In this document: positions 43,458 to 51,102 of the stretch, one piece after another
How positions within the stretch are numbered: position 1 is the first letter of the stretch
Layout of the letters: the number at the start of each line of letters is the position of its first letter
From: a bacterium
GTDB taxonomy: Bacteria > Oederibacteriota > CAKKQC01
Reading direction: 5' to 3'
Assembly: GCA_919901855.1 (NCBI GenBank)
Contig: CAKKQC010000030.1
Coordinates: 21,212-85,211 of the forward strand
Length of the DNA stretch: 64,000 bases
The notes under the pieces: generated by a model
Seen by the model: only the letters and a program-made list of their open reading frames with translations
Databases searched by the model: none
Told to the model about the DNA's origin: nothing
Position numbers and translations under genes: made by a program

Positions 43458-43485
43458 CGGCGATCTTGCCCCGCCCCCCCCCCAC

Positions 43486-43515
43486 ATCGCGAGCAAGTGC
43501 CGGTTTACCCACTGA
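43486..43515 (+). pseudogene. Remnant of a second UDPGP-fusion gene 3-prime end
   Basis: Codons read IASKCRFTH-stop, almost the same as the last codons VASKCQFTR-stop of the fusion gene ending at 43008, with about 80 percent DNA identity over ~30 bp. It is preceded by a run of ten C (43474-43483) and abuts the HigA remnant stop. Best read as the scar of a former tandem duplicate. Confidence 0.5.
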
Positions 43516-43704
43516 TCAGGCCCCGACAAGTTTCAGGTGGGCGGCGGCTTCGTGGAGATCCCACGCCGCCTGCAGGTGCATCCAGAACTGCGGCGTGGTC
43601 TTGAACTGACGGGACAGGAGCCACGCGGCGGTGCGGTGGAAGCCGTCGGCGAACTCGACCGTGGGCGCCCAGCCGAGGGTGCGCTCGATGAGCCCCGGGT
43701 TGGG
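43516..43704 (-). pseudogene. Chimeric remnant: epimerase C-terminal fragment fused in frame to HigA antitoxin C-terminus
   Basis: The open frame from 43704 to the TGA at 43516 reads NPGLIERTLGWAPTVEFADG and FHRTAAWLL, identical to the end region of the SDR epimerase at 44523. It then continues without a break as SRQFKTTPQFWMHLQAAWDL and HEAAAHLKLVGA, which is the C-terminus of HigA-type antitoxins (xxxFWMxLQAxxDL). A TAG lies just upstream and no start codon is available, so it is not an active gene. It records a recombination that joined a lost higA to a duplicated epimerase end. Confidence 0.65.
43617..43701. repeat. 85-bp duplicate of the epimerase 3-prime region (copy A)
   Basis: 84 of 85 bases match 44579-44663 (mismatch at 43678). 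The near identity shows a recent duplication or conversion event. Confidence 0.9.
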
Positions 43705-43751
43705 CTACGCGGGACGCCCTAGACGTTCGCCAAGGATCAGCAGGTCGTCCA

Positions 43752-44300
43752 TCACCCAACTGGGAAAATCGACGAGACCGATAACGTGAGAGCCGGCAAG
43801 AGCGGGGAGGTCATGGAGTCACCAAACTCGTAGAGTGCCGGACAGCCGTAGATTCCGGCGTCGAGCAGAAAGACTTCTACAGTCCTGTCCTTGGGATCCA
43901 CGATCCAGTATTCGGGGACCCCGTTGCGGGCGTATAGGTCGCGCTTGACGAACCGATCACGCTCAGGACGATCTGGAGACAAGACCTCAATCAGCAAATC
44001 CGGGACTCCACGGATCCGATCCTGGATAATGCCGAGGTTCGCCTTCCGTATAAAGACGATGTCCGGTTGCACGAGATCCCCCGACGGCAGAAACACGTCG
44101 AGAGGCGAAACCAGGACCTTTCCCAGCCCTCGTTCAGAAACGAACTGGCGCAGTAGGGTGACAAGCCCGGTGACGATGTCTTGATGTTCGGGAGGCGGTG
44201 CCGGTGTCATCAGCAATTCACCCCCGATCAACTCCGCCAGCGCATTCTCGGGGAGCTTCATGTAGTCCTCGATGGTCTTGCGAGCTTTGAGTTTTAACAT
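43752..44300 (-). CDS. Uma2-family (DUF820) PD-(D/E)XK nuclease-like protein
   Basis: 182 aa. AAGGGGAG stands 7 nt before the ATG at 44300. TIEDYMKLPENALAELIGGE (family start with the conserved E), VSPLDVFLPSGDLVQPDIVF (the P-D element), VPDLLIEVLSPDRPERDRFV (E-V-L-S) and YARNGVPEYWIVDPKDRTVE (Y-x-x-x-G-V-x-E-Y-W-I-V-D-P) are the Uma2 hallmarks. The family has a restriction-endonuclease fold and is often found in many copies per genome, with unknown function. It is flanked by gene remnants on both sides, suggesting it arrived in a recombination hotspot. Confidence 0.9.
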   Translation of the reverse strand: MLKLKARKTIEDYMKLPENALAELIGGELLMTPAPPPEHQDIVTGLVTLLRQFVSERGLGKVLVSPLDVFLPSGDLVQPDIVFIRKANLGIIQDRIRGVPDLLIEVLSPDRPERDRFVKRDLYARNGVPEYWIVDPKDRTVEVFLLDAGIYGCPALYEFGDSMTSPLLPALTLSVSSIFPVG

Positions 44301-44339
44301 GGTCTTCTCCCCTTGATATTACCCCAAACACCCGGTAAC

Positions 44340-44480
44340 GTGCCGTCGACCATCCTGGTGTCTCCCGACGGCGGAGAAGTTCTTTTGGGCGCGGAGACCC
44401 TCGAAGTCCTCGGGCTGGCCGTTGATCCCCGGCGACGGCGGCTGAAAGCCATCCACTCCGCCACGATCATGGCCGCCTGA
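44340..44480 (+). pseudogene. Remnant of a retropepsin-like aspartic protease gene
   Basis: 46 codons from a GTG: VPSTILVSPDGGEVLLGAET then LEVLGLAVDPRRRRLKAIHS. The LLGAxTLExLGLAVDPxxxRL stretch is the C-terminal block of clan AA aspartyl protease family proteins (about 120-140 aa). The catalytic D-T-G half is missing, and the region before it is the leader of the divergent Uma2 gene. It is therefore a truncated, probably inactive gene. Confidence 0.6.
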
Positions 44481-44487
44481 CCCTCAC

Positions 44488-44520
44488 CCTACCCTCTCCC
44501 ACCTGGTGGGAGAGGGTAGG
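44488..44520. terminator. 15-bp stem hairpin between converging sequences
   Basis: TACCCTCTCCCAC / GTGGGAGAGGGTA around CTG, extended by two C-G pairs. It lies 2 bp beyond the epimerase stop (minus) and after the protease remnant (plus), so it can end transcription from either side. The CCCTCTCCCAC wording is also that of common dispersed palindromes. Confidence 0.55.
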
Positions 44521-44522
44521 AC

Positions 44523-45491
44523 TCAGCCGGGCTTCGACTGGCGGAAGGAGTAAGAGTCGAGGAGGGCGGGGTTGGAGCGGAGCCACGCGGCGGTGCGGTG
44601 GAAGCCGTCGGCGAACTCGACCGTGGGCGCCCAGCCGAGCGTGCGCTCGATGAGCCCCGGGTTCCCGATCCAGCACGTCGTGTCCCACGACCGGTCGGGC
44701 ATACTGCCCCACTGCGGCTCGGCCTTGATCGCGAACTCCGCGCGCGCGACCTCGACCGCCTGCCGGATCGTGGTCTGGACCCCGGTCGCGACGTTGTACA
44801 CCGCGCCGGGCTCGTGGGGCTCCCGCTCCGCGGCCAGCAGGTACGCCTCGACGAGGTCCCCGATCCAGAGGAAGTCCCGCGCCACGTCCGGGTTCACGAG
44901 CGGCGGCAGTTCCCCCCTGATCCCCTTCACGATCAGCGTCGGCACGAGACGATTGGGCTCCTCCCACGGCCCGTAGGCCGAGTACGGGCGCAGGGTCACG
45001 ATCCTGGTCCTGGCCGCCCCAGCCGCTTGCCGGCAGTGGACGGTGGCCGCCACCTTGGCCGTCGCGTAGGGGCTGTTCGGCACCGGCGTCTCGGACTCCT
45101 CCGGCGCGTGGTCCTGGTACCCGTACTCGGAGGAAGAGCCGGTGTTCACGAAACTATCGGCGCCGGTTTCGATACAGGCGTTAAGCAGGTTCACGGTCCC
45201 GGACACCAATGTTTCCGCGATCCGGGCCGGATCGGTCTGCCACGAGTAGCCGCCCCACGCGGCGAGGTGAAAGACGCGCTCCGGATGCGCCGCGCGGACG
45301 GCGTGGCCGGTGGAGTTGGTGTCCCGGAGATCGGCCTCGACGATCCGGATCGCCTCCGAAAGACCGTCAAGCCGCCAGCGGTCGGAGCCCGGGCGGACGA
45401 GGGCCGTGACCTCGTGGCCGTCCTCGGCCAGGCGCCGGACGAGGTTCGCCCCGACGAACCCGGCGGCGCCCGAGACGAGGACCCGGCTCAT
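44523..45491 (-). CDS. NAD-dependent epimerase/dehydratase (extended SDR)
   Basis: 322 aa from the ATG at 45491. MSRVLVSGAAGFVGANLVRR (GxxGxxG), RIVEADLRDT, ERVFHLAAWGGYSWQTDP, TGSSSEYGYQDH (Ser), NSPYATAKVAATVHC (Tyr-x-x-x-Lys), TLRPYSAYGPWEEPNRLVPT and DFLWIGDLVEAYLLA follow the order of UDP-glucose 4-epimerase or CDP-/GDP-sugar dehydratase-like SDRs. The exact substrate cannot be given. It is the last gene of the six-gene operon that starts at 49982. A piece of its 3-prime end is duplicated at 43617-43701. Confidence 0.85.
   Translation of the reverse strand: MSRVLVSGAAGFVGANLVRRLAEDGHEVTALVRPGSDRWRLDGLSEAIRIVEADLRDTNSTGHAVRAAHPERVFHLAAWGGYSWQTDPARIAETLVSGTVNLLNACIETGADSFVNTGSSSEYGYQDHAPEESETPVPNSPYATAKVAATVHCRQAAGAARTRIVTLRPYSAYGPWEEPNRLVPTLIVKGIRGELPPLVNPDVARDFLWIGDLVEAYLLAAEREPHEPGAVYNVATGVQTTIRQAVEVARAEFAIKAEPQWGSMPDRSWDTTCWIGNPGLIERTLGWAPTVEFADGFHRTAAWLRSNPALLDSYSFRQSKPG
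44579..44663. repeat. 85-bp repeat, source copy B inside the epimerase gene
   Basis: Matches 43617-43701 with one mismatch. This copy is within the intact gene and is the likely donor. Confidence 0.9.
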
Positions 45492-45498
45492 CGTGCGG

Positions 45499-46425
45499 CT
45501 ACTTGATGAACCGGTTGTACCCGAGCAGCCCGAGGAACGGGGCGGCGCGAGCGCCGACTTCCTCCCGTTCCTCGGCGCCCAGCTCGAGCGCGGTAGCCTT
45601 GTTCGCCGCCGGCGTCGCCCGCCGGATCGTGCCCCACGGCGCGACATTGCTGAGCCGCCGGCCATTCCAGGTCGGGGTCGCCAGCGTGCGCGACGGGCCG
45701 ACGCCGATGGCGCGGCAGAGGCCCCCGAGGACCTTCACGGGATTCGGGAGGATGTCCTCGAGCCGGAGGATGTGGAACCGGCCCGGGAATCTGCTCCGGT
45801 ATTGCAGGGCGAGGTGCTGGTTGAGCGCCCACCCGAGCAGGTACCGGGAGAGCGAGAGCGGCACGGGCCGCTTCTTGTGGTCCGCGTACGCCGACCACGG
45901 GTTTCGGACGACGTGCAGGACGTGGCCCTTCGGGAAATCGTCCAGGATCTTGTCCGCGTCCACGGCCACGATCGGGCTGTACCCGACGTACACGGCTTCC
46001 CGGCCCGAAGCCCGGCGGTTCTTCCACGCCTCGAAGGTAGCGCGGAAAAATACGGCCACGTTGTTCCCCCGCGAGCGGCCCGCGGCGTTGAGGTGCCACT
46101 GGAACCGCGTGCATCGCTCCTCGTCGGAGAAGTCGAACGCCATGTGCCGGAACTTCGAGACGTGGGGCGTGCGCGCGCGCACCTTGCATTCCTCGTCGAT
46201 GATCGACCGGAAATCGCCGATCCCGTCCCCCTCGAGCGGGAAGACGGGCCACCGGTACTTGACCGGGAACATGGAGGTCAGGTGGTCCTGCACCAGCGAG
46301 GTCCCGAGCTGGGACTCGAAGGGGTAGACGAAGAGCTCGGGGTGGCCGTCCAGCAGCCGGTGCGTGGTGTTCCCCCCGTTTTCGTACATCGCCGAGATCA
46401 TGAGCAGCCGGAAGTCCTCGTTCAC
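45499..46425 (-). CDS. Sulfotransferase family protein
   Basis: 308 aa from the GTG at 46425, which overlaps the upstream stop as GTGA. LLMISAMYENGGNTTHRLLD stands where the PAPS 5-phosphosulfate loop is expected, in a modified form (ENGGNTT). GHVLHVVRNPWSAYADHKKR is the clear 3-phosphate-binding R-N-P motif of sulfotransferases. FHILRLEDILPNPVKVLGGL is the family dimer/PAPS helix. It probably transfers sulfate to a surface glycan or lipid made by its operon partners (GT2, split transketolase, SDR). No signal peptide, hence cytoplasmic. Confidence 0.75.
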   Translation of the reverse strand: MNEDFRLLMISAMYENGGNTTHRLLDGHPELFVYPFESQLGTSLVQDHLTSMFPVKYRWPVFPLEGDGIGDFRSIIDEECKVRARTPHVSKFRHMAFDFSDEERCTRFQWHLNAAGRSRGNNVAVFFRATFEAWKNRRASGREAVYVGYSPIVAVDADKILDDFPKGHVLHVVRNPWSAYADHKKRPVPLSLSRYLLGWALNQHLALQYRSRFPGRFHILRLEDILPNPVKVLGGLCRAIGVGPSRTLATPTWNGRRLSNVAPWGTIRRATPAANKATALELGAEEREEVGARAAPFLGLLGYNRFIK

Positions 46426-47561
46426 CTGGTGCGTCCCTCCATGAGCCTGGTTGAGAAACCGTAGAAGAATCGTCTCGCCGCCGCCTCCCCCGCGGGAAAC
46501 GGCAGGCCCGTCGTCATCGACGCGGGGCAGGCCTCGATGGCAAAAATCTGGTTCCCCGCGGGCCAGAGCAAAGACCCCAGCACGCGGCCCGTCCGGGGAT
46601 CGAAGGCGTGGACACCGCACTCGGACGTCGCGGGATCGACGCCGGGGGCGTAGGCGCGGAACCGCGGGATCACGCGCGACGTGCCGGCGAACCCGGCCCC
46701 GGGCGCGAACGCGAGCCCGCGGGTCCACCCGCGCAGCCGGAGCACGTGCCGGAAGAACGCGCCGTCCACGACCCCGACCTCGCCGTACCCGGAGTTGTCG
46801 ACCCAGAGCCGGCGTCCCAGCCACCGGGCCGAGTGCGGCCGCGTGAGCCCCCGGATGACCGCGCGCCGCGTCGCTCCCGAGAAGATCACGCCCCGGCCGT
46901 CCACGGGGAACGCGGGATCGCCGGGCTTGACCGGCAGGACTTCGTCGGCGGATGCCGTAAAGCACGACGAAGCGAGCGTCGCCCCCGCGGCGATCGAGTT
47001 GAGCTGGATGTGGTTCCGGGAGACGTCGGGCCGGCCGCGCGCTTCCACGCACCGGGGCCACCAGACCGGCCTGACCGCGCCGCCGTCGCCAAGCTGGACG
47101 ACCGCGTTCCACCCGACCGCGTTGCCGAGCAAGCGGCCTCCCACGAGCGCGAGGTCGTGGAGATAGAGGCCGCCCGGGTAGAACCGGGACCGGACGGGCA
47201 CCAGCGGGCGGCCCGGCGCGGTGGCGGGAGCCAGATCGAATATCTGGTTCGGATTTCGCGTGCTCGCGATGTGCACGAGCCCGCGCCGGCGGTCTACGGC
47301 GACACCCGAGGGGTGCGGAAGCGGGAGGTACGTGATCCGGGGGCGCCCCTTGACGACGGCGAGGGCCATGACGAGATGCTCGTATTCGCGGGTCACGATC
47401 AAGTTCGAACGAGACCGTTCGACTGCCTCCCAGAACCGCCCCCGGACCCGGGAGGCGAGCCGGGCGGGTGGCACCCGGTCCGCCTCGCGCCACAGCGAGA
47501 CCACCTGGCGCGGGTCGCGCCACTCGTCCGAACTGCGGACCCACCGCGTCGCCGGGCTCAT
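46422..47561 (-). CDS. TIGR03032/DUF4915-like conserved hypothetical protein
   Basis: 379 aa from the ATG at 47561 (ATGA overlap with the GT2 gene). Blocks TREYEHLVMALAVVKGRPRI, LPHPSGVAVDRRRGLVHIAS, GGLYLHDLALVGGRLLGNAV, VSRNHIQLNSIAAGATLASS and ARWLGRRLWVDNSGYGEVGV are those of the TIGR03032 (DUF4915) family, a beta-propeller-like group often found beside glycosyltransferase or sulfotransferase genes. Function unknown. The repeated V-x-x-x-x-G-L/W-x-V-x patterns suggest six or seven blades. It may bind or sense the glycan product. The family name is from recollection. Confidence 0.65.
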   Translation of the reverse strand: MSPATRWVRSSDEWRDPRQVVSLWREADRVPPARLASRVRGRFWEAVERSRSNLIVTREYEHLVMALAVVKGRPRITYLPLPHPSGVAVDRRRGLVHIASTRNPNQIFDLAPATAPGRPLVPVRSRFYPGGLYLHDLALVGGRLLGNAVGWNAVVQLGDGGAVRPVWWPRCVEARGRPDVSRNHIQLNSIAAGATLASSCFTASADEVLPVKPGDPAFPVDGRGVIFSGATRRAVIRGLTRPHSARWLGRRLWVDNSGYGEVGVVDGAFFRHVLRLRGWTRGLAFAPGAGFAGTSRVIPRFRAYAPGVDPATSECGVHAFDPRTGRVLGSLLWPAGNQIFAIEACPASMTTGLPFPAGEAAARRFFYGFSTRLMEGRTR

Positions 47562-48247
47562 TGCAATATCATACGGAGCCGGATCGCCCCGGCGTACATC
47601 CGCAGGGCCGAAAGATACGTCGTCGTCGACACCCCGCCGTGCCGCCGGAACCCCGTCACCGCCAGCTCCGCCACGGGCTCGCGGAGCCTGGCGGCTCCGG
47701 CCAGCAGCTCGAGGTCGAGGAGGTCGCCGTCCTCGCGCAGCGCCAGGCGGTCCAGGAGCTCGCGCGACAGGATCTTGGGCGTCCCGTTCACGTCCGCGCC
47801 CGTCACCCCGAACAGCACCCGGGCCTCGAGGTTGAACGCCCACGAGCCGAGCTCGCGGACGGGCGCCCCCCGCGCCGACCGCGTCGCCTTCGCGACTCCC
47901 CGGCCCGCCGTCCGGTAGAGGGCCAGGAGCGCGACGACGGTCACGGGGTCCGTCCGCGCCGAGTTCGTATAGCAAAGCGTGGCGCCCGAGGCGGCCGCGA
48001 GCCCCATCCGCACCGACCGCCCCCACCCGCCCGCGGGATTCCCGACCATCCGGACCCGCGGGTCCGCCGCCGCCAGCCGGGCGACGATCGCGGGTGTCTC
48101 GTCGGAGCAACCGTTCGGCACGGCCACGATCTCGTATGGGATCCCGGCCGCCTCCAGCGCCGGCGGATATGCCCCCAGTACCCGCTCCACGTGGTCCGCC
48201 TGGTTGCGGAACGGCAGGACGATCGACAGCTCCGGCGCCGCGGTCAC
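47558..48247 (-). CDS. GT2-family glycosyltransferase
   Basis: 229 aa from a GTG overlapping the transketolase stop (GTGA). LSIVLPFRNQADHVERVLGA, EIVAVPNGCSDETPAIVARL and RMVGNPAGGWGRSVRMGLAA are the GT-A nucleotide-sugar core of GT2. The metal site is unusual: NSARTDP stands where a DxD is expected, which suggests changed or weak metal binding. ALREDGDLLDLELLAGAARL supplies the acidic late motif. It is soluble and shorter than polyprenyl-phosphate glycosyltransferases with membrane tails. It likely adds the first or a branch sugar to the glycan made by the operon. Confidence 0.8.
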   Translation of the reverse strand: MTAAPELSIVLPFRNQADHVERVLGAYPPALEAAGIPYEIVAVPNGCSDETPAIVARLAAADPRVRMVGNPAGGWGRSVRMGLAAASGATLCYTNSARTDPVTVVALLALYRTAGRGVAKATRSARGAPVRELGSWAFNLEARVLFGVTGADVNGTPKILSRELLDRLALREDGDLLDLELLAGAARLREPVAELAVTGFRRHGGVSTTTYLSALRMYAGAIRLRMILQ

Positions 48248-49173
48248 TTCGGGACGGCGGAGAGGACCGTGCGGGCGGAGTCCGCGAGCGCGGCCGGGCT
48301 CAGCCGCTCGGCCGCCTGGAGGAACGCCGTCGAGCCCGCGCGTTCCCGGGGGCTCGCATGCACGCCCCGGATCAGGAGCCGGCAGCCCAGGCCCGCCTGC
48401 GCGATCGCCTCGGCCGCGAGCGATCCCAGCCCGCCGGCCGTGTAGCCCTCCTCCACGGTGACGACGGCCTTGAACCGGCCGAGCAGGGCCCGGAGCTCGG
48501 GCGTCGGCGCATGCGGCAGGTGCGCCATCACCGCGACGGCCGCCGAGACCTCGTCGGCCCGCAGCCGCCTCGACGCCTCCACGGCGTTGACCGCGATCCC
48601 GCCGGTCGCGAGGAGCAGGACCTCGCTTCCCTCGACCACGACCTCGGGCCGGCCGAGGGCGAAGCGCCCATTCAGCCCGGGCACCTCCGGGTTCCCCCCC
48701 TTGCCCACCCGGAGGTACACGGGCCCCTCGACAGCCCGGATCGCGTCCATGACGGACTTCGTCTGGGCCGGGTCCGCGGGCACGATCACCGTGAGCCCGG
48801 GCTGGGCGCGCGCGATCGCGAGGTCCTCGAGTGCGAAGTGCGTCATCCCCGCGTGGCCGTACGCGAACCCGCCGCCCACCCCCACGATCCTGACGGGCAG
48901 CCGGTGCAGGACCGGCCCGTTCCGGATCTGCTCGTAGGCGCGCATCGACGCGAAGGTCGCGATCGTGTACGTGAAGGGCACGAACCCCGCCTGCGCAAGC
49001 CCGGTGGCCAGCCCCGCCATGTTCTGCTCCGCCACCCCGGCGTTAAGGAACCGGCCGGGGTATTTTCCCGCGAACTCCTCCACGACCGTCCACCCAAGGT
49101 CCCCGGTCAGGAGGAAGATCCGGGCATCGGTGGCGGCCTGCGCGGACAGCGCGGCGATGAATGCGGATCTCAT
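48244..49173 (-). CDS. Split transketolase-like protein, C-terminal (pyrimidine + C) subunit
   Basis: 309 aa. MRSAFIAALSAQAATDARIF opens the pyrimidine-binding domain. RFLNAGVAEQNMAGLATGLA has the catalytic-type E (the E-Q-N-M motif), FVPFTYTIATFASMRAYEQI and GFAYGHAGMTHFALEDLAIA contain the family G-x-G-H-T-Like stretch, and the C-domain ends GRFKAVVTVEEGYTAGGLGS. The ATG overlaps the stop of the N-terminal subunit (ATGA), so the two should be made in equal amounts and form a heterotetramer. Split transketolases occur in archaea and in biosynthetic clusters for unusual sugars or aminocyclitols, which suits this operon. Confidence 0.87.
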   Translation of the reverse strand: MRSAFIAALSAQAATDARIFLLTGDLGWTVVEEFAGKYPGRFLNAGVAEQNMAGLATGLAQAGFVPFTYTIATFASMRAYEQIRNGPVLHRLPVRIVGVGGGFAYGHAGMTHFALEDLAIARAQPGLTVIVPADPAQTKSVMDAIRAVEGPVYLRVGKGGNPEVPGLNGRFALGRPEVVVEGSEVLLLATGGIAVNAVEASRRLRADEVSAAVAVMAHLPHAPTPELRALLGRFKAVVTVEEGYTAGGLGSLAAEAIAQAGLGCRLLIRGVHASPRERAGSTAFLQAAERLSPAALADSARTVLSAVPK

Positions 49174-49982
49174 GCCGGACCGATTTCCGCGAGGGCTTGC
49201 GCGCACAACTCGTCGGTCAGGTTCCGGTAGTGCCACTCGAGCCGGCCCTCCATGAACGAGACGCCCTTCCCCTGCACCGTCCGCGCCACCACCATCCGAG
49301 AGCGGCTCCGCCCGTCTGCGGGCGCGAGCGCCGCCTCCAGCGCGGCGGTGTCGTGCCCGTCCACCTCCACCGTGTCCCAGCCGAACGCCCGCCACTTGTC
49401 GGCCATGGGCGCGAGGTCGAGCACCTCCGCCGTGTGGCCCAGCGCCTGGAGCCCGTTGAGGTCGATGACGGCCGTGAGATTGGCGAGCCGGTGGTGGCCC
49501 GCGAACTGGGCCGCCTCCCACACCTGCCCCTCGTTGCACTCGGCGTCCGAGAGGAGGACGAACACCCGCCCGGGGCTCTTCTTCGCCCTGAGGCCGTACG
49601 CGAGCCCGCAACCCACCGACAGCCCCTGCCCCAGCGAGCCCGTCGACAGGTCCACGCCCGGAAGGACGTGCTCCGGGTGCTGGCCCAGGGGCGATCCGTC
49701 CGTGCAGTAGCCGGCGAAGGCTTTCTCGTCGAGGAGCTTCTTCCACCGCAGCGCGCAGTAGAGCGCCAGCGCCGCGTGCCCCTTCGCGAGGATGAACCGG
49801 TCCCGGTCCGGCCGGTCCGTCCCGGGGTCCTTCATCACGGCCCCCCACAGGACGGCCATGAGATCCGCGATCGACAGGGCGGACGCGATGTGCCCGACGT
49901 TGGATGCCCTCGACTGCTCGATGATCCACCGCCGGAACGTCCGGCCCATCCGAGGAAGGTCCTGATTCCCCACCGGATTCAT
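49170..49982 (-). CDS. Split transketolase-like protein, N-terminal (ThDP pyrophosphate) subunit
   Basis: 270 aa from the ATG at 49982 (the ORF is longer upstream but carries no domain there). RFILAKGHAALALYCALRWK has the G-H motif, GVDLSTGSLGQGLSVGCGLA is the family block, and FVLLSDAECNEGQVWEAAQF plus VIDLNGLQALGHT form the ThDP/Mg motif (GDG is SDA here, E then 25-30 residues to N). It is the first gene of the six-gene operon. A GAGAAG stretch just before the ATG may serve as ribosome site. Together with the C-subunit it should move two-carbon ketol units between sugars. Confidence 0.87.
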   Translation of the reverse strand: MNPVGNQDLPRMGRTFRRWIIEQSRASNVGHIASALSIADLMAVLWGAVMKDPGTDRPDRDRFILAKGHAALALYCALRWKKLLDEKAFAGYCTDGSPLGQHPEHVLPGVDLSTGSLGQGLSVGCGLAYGLRAKKSPGRVFVLLSDAECNEGQVWEAAQFAGHHRLANLTAVIDLNGLQALGHTAEVLDLAPMADKWRAFGWDTVEVDGHDTAALEAALAPADGRSRSRMVVARTVQGKGVSFMEGRLEWHYRNLTDELCAQALAEIGPA

Positions 49983-50043
49983 CTTCTCACAGTGGGCCCG
50001 GCCGCACCCGCCCGGCGGGTTGCCTGGGACCCGGGATCGGCGA

Positions 50044-50049
50044 GATAAT
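50044..50049 (+). promoter_or_regulatory. Candidate leaderless -10 box (GATAAT)
   Basis: GATAAT ends 6 nt before the ATG at 50056, in the gap between the transketolase operon and the next gene. Confidence 0.5.
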
Positions 50050-50055
50050 CGCCCC

Positions 50056-50547
50056 ATGAAACTCGTGATCTGGATCGTGGTCGCGCTCGCCGTCGTATTC
50101 GGCGGCTGGCGGTTCATGCAGGCGCGCGAACTCGCCTCCTACGGCATCGACGAGGCCCATCCGTTCGGCTCGTTCGGGAAGCTCGACGCCATGCTGACCG
50201 GGGACATGCACTTCGAGAAGGACGAGGCGGGGTCGGATGCCATTCCGTACGAGGACCTCCCCGAACCCGCGCACACCTTCCGGTACCGGGACACGGCCAG
50301 CGGAAGCACGGTTCTGGACAAGGTCTGGCTCCAGGTGGCCGCCGACGGGCGCCTGCTTTCCATCAGCGCCTGGAGTCGCCCCACGTACACGGCCGTCGCC
50401 ACGCTGATGTACAACCACTGGGGACGGATCACGGGTGAGCTGCCCGACTACTCGAAGGGGCAGGGTGACTTCACCGGCCAGGGTTTCCGCGGCCACTGGA
50501 CCTGGGCCAAGCCCGGCGGCCTCCTGATCTGCCTGGCGGTGCGCTGA
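50056..50547 (+). CDS. Membrane-anchored or exported hypothetical protein
   Basis: 163 aa. The start at 50056 follows the leaderless -10 box and begins an N-terminal hydrophobic segment (MKLVIWIVVALAVVFGGWRF) that serves as signal or anchor. The rest is soluble and aromatic-rich: HPFGSFGKLDAMLTGDMHFE, TFRYRDTASGSTVLDKVWLQ, and the tail GHWTWAKPGGLLICLAV. No Cys is positioned for a lipobox. I do not recognise the family. It diverges from the transketolase operon and is followed after 158 bp by the HPr-like gene. Confidence 0.65.
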   Translation: MKLVIWIVVALAVVFGGWRFMQARELASYGIDEAHPFGSFGKLDAMLTGDMHFEKDEAGSDAIPYEDLPEPAHTFRYRDTASGSTVLDKVWLQVAADGRLLSISAWSRPTYTAVATLMYNHWGRITGELPDYSKGQGDFTGQGFRGHWTWAKPGGLLICLAVR

Positions 50548-50705
50548 CCCCCCAGATCGGAAGCCCTGGCAGCCCGGGAAGCGTCACACGTCTGTCACAT
50601 CGAATTTGCCCTCCTACTATGGCCCCCGCACCCCCCAATCGCGCAAAGTGGCCTCAGCAGGGCTTTGAGGGAGTGGCGGATGCATACATCATCAGGAGGC
50701 GGATC

Positions 50706-51101
50706 ATGAACGACACGGTGGAACGGGAAGACACGGGGCGGGATCGGGCGGTCGAGCCGGGCGAGATCGCCCGGAGGATGGTCCGGTGCCCCGACTGGCT
50801 GAACCTGCGGGCCGCGTGCATCGTCGCCGCCGCGGCCGAGAAGATCGGGTCCGCCGTGGTGGTTACCAAGGGGGGCGTCATGGCCGACGCCCGGAGCGTG
50901 ATCGACCTCATGGCGCTCGGGGTGGAACCCGGCGAGACGCTCGAGATCCTGGCCGAGGGCGAGGACGCCGCCGAGGCGGTTCGGGCCCTGGCGGCCCTCG
51001 TCACCGGCAACTTCGAGGTGAGGGCCGGCACGCCGCTGGCCGCGTCGATGGCGACGCTCAGCCCCGGCCTCCCGGGGAAGCTCAACGCCGGCTCCCGCTG
51101 A
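50706..51101 (+). CDS. HPr-like protein lacking the phosphorylatable histidine
   Basis: 131 aa. The start is fixed by AGGAGG 6 nt before the ATG at 50706, and a TACTAT box lies about 90 nt upstream. Residues ~24-108 align to HPr over the full domain, with strong identity in the second half: MADARSVIDLMALGVEPGET then LEILAEGEDAAEAVRAL. In the active-site loop the usual GLHxRPAA is CPDWLNLRAAC, so His15 is replaced by Asn33 and the following Pro is lost. The Arg (35) and the regulatory Ser position (64) are kept. It cannot act as a PTS phosphocarrier but could be a Crh-like regulatory protein. A hemerythrin gene follows directly. Confidence 0.8.
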   Translation: MNDTVEREDTGRDRAVEPGEIARRMVRCPDWLNLRAACIVAAAAEKIGSAVVVTKGGVMADARSVIDLMALGVEPGETLEILAEGEDAAEAVRALAALVTGNFEVRAGTPLAASMATLSPGLPGKLNAGSR

Positions 51102-51102
51102 C

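Noticed and set aside
43474-43483. Run of ten C as a functional phase-variation tract
   Set aside because: It lies between a small peptide gene and a remnant, within no intact reading frame and not in a promoter spacer I can define. It is more likely a low-quality or neutral tract.
44488-44520. Possible CRISPR or tandem repeat
   Set aside because: Only one palindrome is present, with no spacer-repeat periodicity. No CRISPR array was seen anywhere in the window.
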